Shown here one piece after another: positions 21,959 through 22,981 of a stretch of 22,981 bases of DNA. Under the pieces are notes generated by a model, which did not search any database, was not told where the DNA came from, and was given only the letters and a program-made list of their open reading frames with translations. Made by a program: the position numbers and the translations under genes. Position 1 is the stretch's first letter, and every line of letters starts with the position of its first letter. This DNA is from Bacteroidia bacterium (GTDB taxonomy: Bacteria; Bacteroidota; Bacteroidia; UKL13-3): positions 1-22,981 of the forward strand of contig JACFNJ010000012.1 of assembly GCA_019454865.1 (NCBI GenBank), in the 5' to 3' direction.

Positions 21959-22981
21959 ACCACTTTTTATCTTTTATTTTTTTATCCAATACTGTTGATG
22001 ATTTACCTTTTTCTTTAGCTTTTTGCCATTGTTCAACGGCTTTTTCTTTGTTTCCTAATTGGTATAACACATCGCCATAATGTTCAATTACTTCATCGTT
22101 ATTTGGCTCAATTTGAAGAGATTTTTCAATGTACTCTTTTGCATTAATATAATCTTTGTTTACAAATAAGACCCATCCGTATGTGTCTAAGAAAGATGCA
22201 TTGTTGGGCTCAATACTTAATGCTCGTTTGCTGTATTTTAATGCAGTTTCTAATTTAACTTTTCGTAAACTTAAAAAATAAGCATAGTTATTAAGTGCAT
22301 ATACACTATTTGGATTTAAGGTTAATGCTGCTTCAAATGCACTATCGCAAGTTGTAAATTTTTCTAAATAATGTGCAGCATCGCCTATGGTTATGTAAAG
22401 TTGAATAAGCAGTGCAGTATCCGGCATTACGTTTTCAATTCCTTTTTGTGCCACATCAATTGCTTTTTCATATTGTTTCAGTTGCATTGCACTAAAAGTA
22501 TAGTATGCATATAAAGCAGCATCGGTTGGGAATATTTCTAATGCTCTTCCACAGTCGTGCATTATCCATTCATGATTGTTTAATTCGCTACTACAAATAA
22601 TCATTTGTTGCCATACCGAATAATTAGACGGGTTTATCTCAGCTGCTTTTTCGTATTGTATGTGTGCGTTTACAACATCCCTTTTTTCAAAATAAATATC
22701 TCCCAAAATCATCCAGGCGGTTTGTTCATCCGGATTAGCTTGTGTAAACGCATTGGCAAAATCAATAGCTTTTGAACTTTGTTCTTTGCTAAGTTCTTTA
22801 TCTGCCATTACGTTTACAATTGCACGTAGTTTTGATTTAATATCCAATTGTGTGCTTTTAATTGCATTTAATGTATTGGCATACCACAATTCGAATTGCT
22901 TACTGTTGCGGTAATAATCTGCCATTGCCAATAATGCATATCCATTATCCGGTTCAATGGTTAAGATGTTTGTATAAATTT
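21948..22981 (-). CDS. TPR-repeat protein (partial, start beyond window)
   Basis: The frame is open from the right edge of the window; a TTG at 22931 is not the real start, since the preceding codons (ending LTIEPDNGYALLAMADYY) continue the repeat pattern without a break. At least 344 residues are visible, with eight or more tetratricopeptide units. The repeat pattern is W/A-x2-LG-x2-Y-x8-A-x2-F/Y-x2-A-x5-P-N, for example ILGDIYFEKRDVVNAHIQYEKAAEINPSN and YGWVLFVNKDYINAKEYIEKSLQIEPNN. TPR domains mediate protein-protein contacts. It is the first gene seen of the TPR-DUF4292-EnvC set and overlaps the DUF4292 gene by 11 bases. A signal peptide cannot be assessed because the N-terminus lies outside. 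Confidence 0.9.
   Translation of the reverse strand, partial: IYTNILTIEPDNGYALLAMADYYRNSKQFELWYANTLNAIKSTQLDIKSKLRAIVNVMADKELSKEQSSKAIDFANAFTQANPDEQTAWMILGDIYFEKRDVVNAHIQYEKAAEINPSNYSVWQQMIICSSELNNHEWIMHDCGRALEIFPTDAALYAYYTFSAMQLKQYEKAIDVAQKGIENVMPDTALLIQLYITIGDAAHYLEKFTTCDSAFEAALTLNPNSVYALNNYAYFLSLRKVKLETALKYSKRALSIEPNNASFLDTYGWVLFVNKDYINAKEYIEKSLQIEPNNDEVIEHYGDVLYQLGNKEKAVEQWQKAKEKGKSSTVLDKKIKDKKWYEE

Noticed and set aside
1..22981. CRISPR arrays, tRNA or rRNA genes, insertion sequences, phage genes and attachment sites
   Set aside because: No regularly spaced repeats, cloverleaf-like sequence, transposase or integrase frames, or terminal inverted repeats with target duplications were found on either strand.

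Overview
The window comes from the chromosome of a low-GC member of the Bacteroidota, probably a Chitinophagales- or Sphingobacteriales-like lineage. This is inferred from four things: DUF4292, DUF6427-like and fused SpmA-SpmB families; signal peptides ending in Ala-Gln; start codons that mostly lack Shine-Dalgarno sites; and repeated copies of the Bacteroidota promoter signature TAnnTTTG with an upstream TTTG-like box. No mobile element, CRISPR array, tRNA or rRNA was seen. The genes are densely packed, and the longest stretch without a gene is the 279 bases at 9237-9515.

Region 1 (1-5565) holds envelope and housekeeping genes: a GtrA-family membrane protein cut by the left edge, a SAM methyltransferase followed by a LolC/LolE-like FtsX permease, a DedA-family membrane protein, ribosomal protein S20 (rpsT) with promoter and terminator, a family 2-like glycosyltransferase, and a DUF488-hemerythrin gene pair overlapping by 4 bases.

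Region 2 (5566-13076) holds a fused SpmA-SpmB membrane protein with a nested inverted repeat at its start, a secreted thioredoxin-fold-like protein without CXXC, an NADP-type isocitrate dehydrogenase gene broken by a frameshift, an unknown lipoprotein, fabD, and an AAA+ ATPase followed by a secreted thioredoxin-like protein.

Region 3 (13298-16868) is the most interesting part. Six genes lie close together on the plus strand: an Rrf2 regulator with a three-cysteine NsrR/IscR-type motif, an unknown 77-residue protein, a group III truncated haemoglobin, a tryptophan 2,3-dioxygenase-family protein with its key residues intact, a SAM methyltransferase, and the iron-sulfur repair protein RIC (YtfE/ScdA). 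The regulator, globin and RIC point to a nitric oxide or nitrosative-stress operon. The dioxygenase, methyltransferase and small protein are unexpected members and may define a new module.

Region 4 (16920-22981) is a minus-strand envelope cluster: a TPR protein (cut by the right edge), a DUF4292 lipoprotein, an EnvC-like murein hydrolase activator with a degenerate LytM domain, a large unknown secreted protein, a multi-pass DUF6427-like membrane protein and a small SRPBCC-like protein. The first three overlap and are probably co-transcribed. A perfect 15-bp hairpin separates this cluster from the stress operon.
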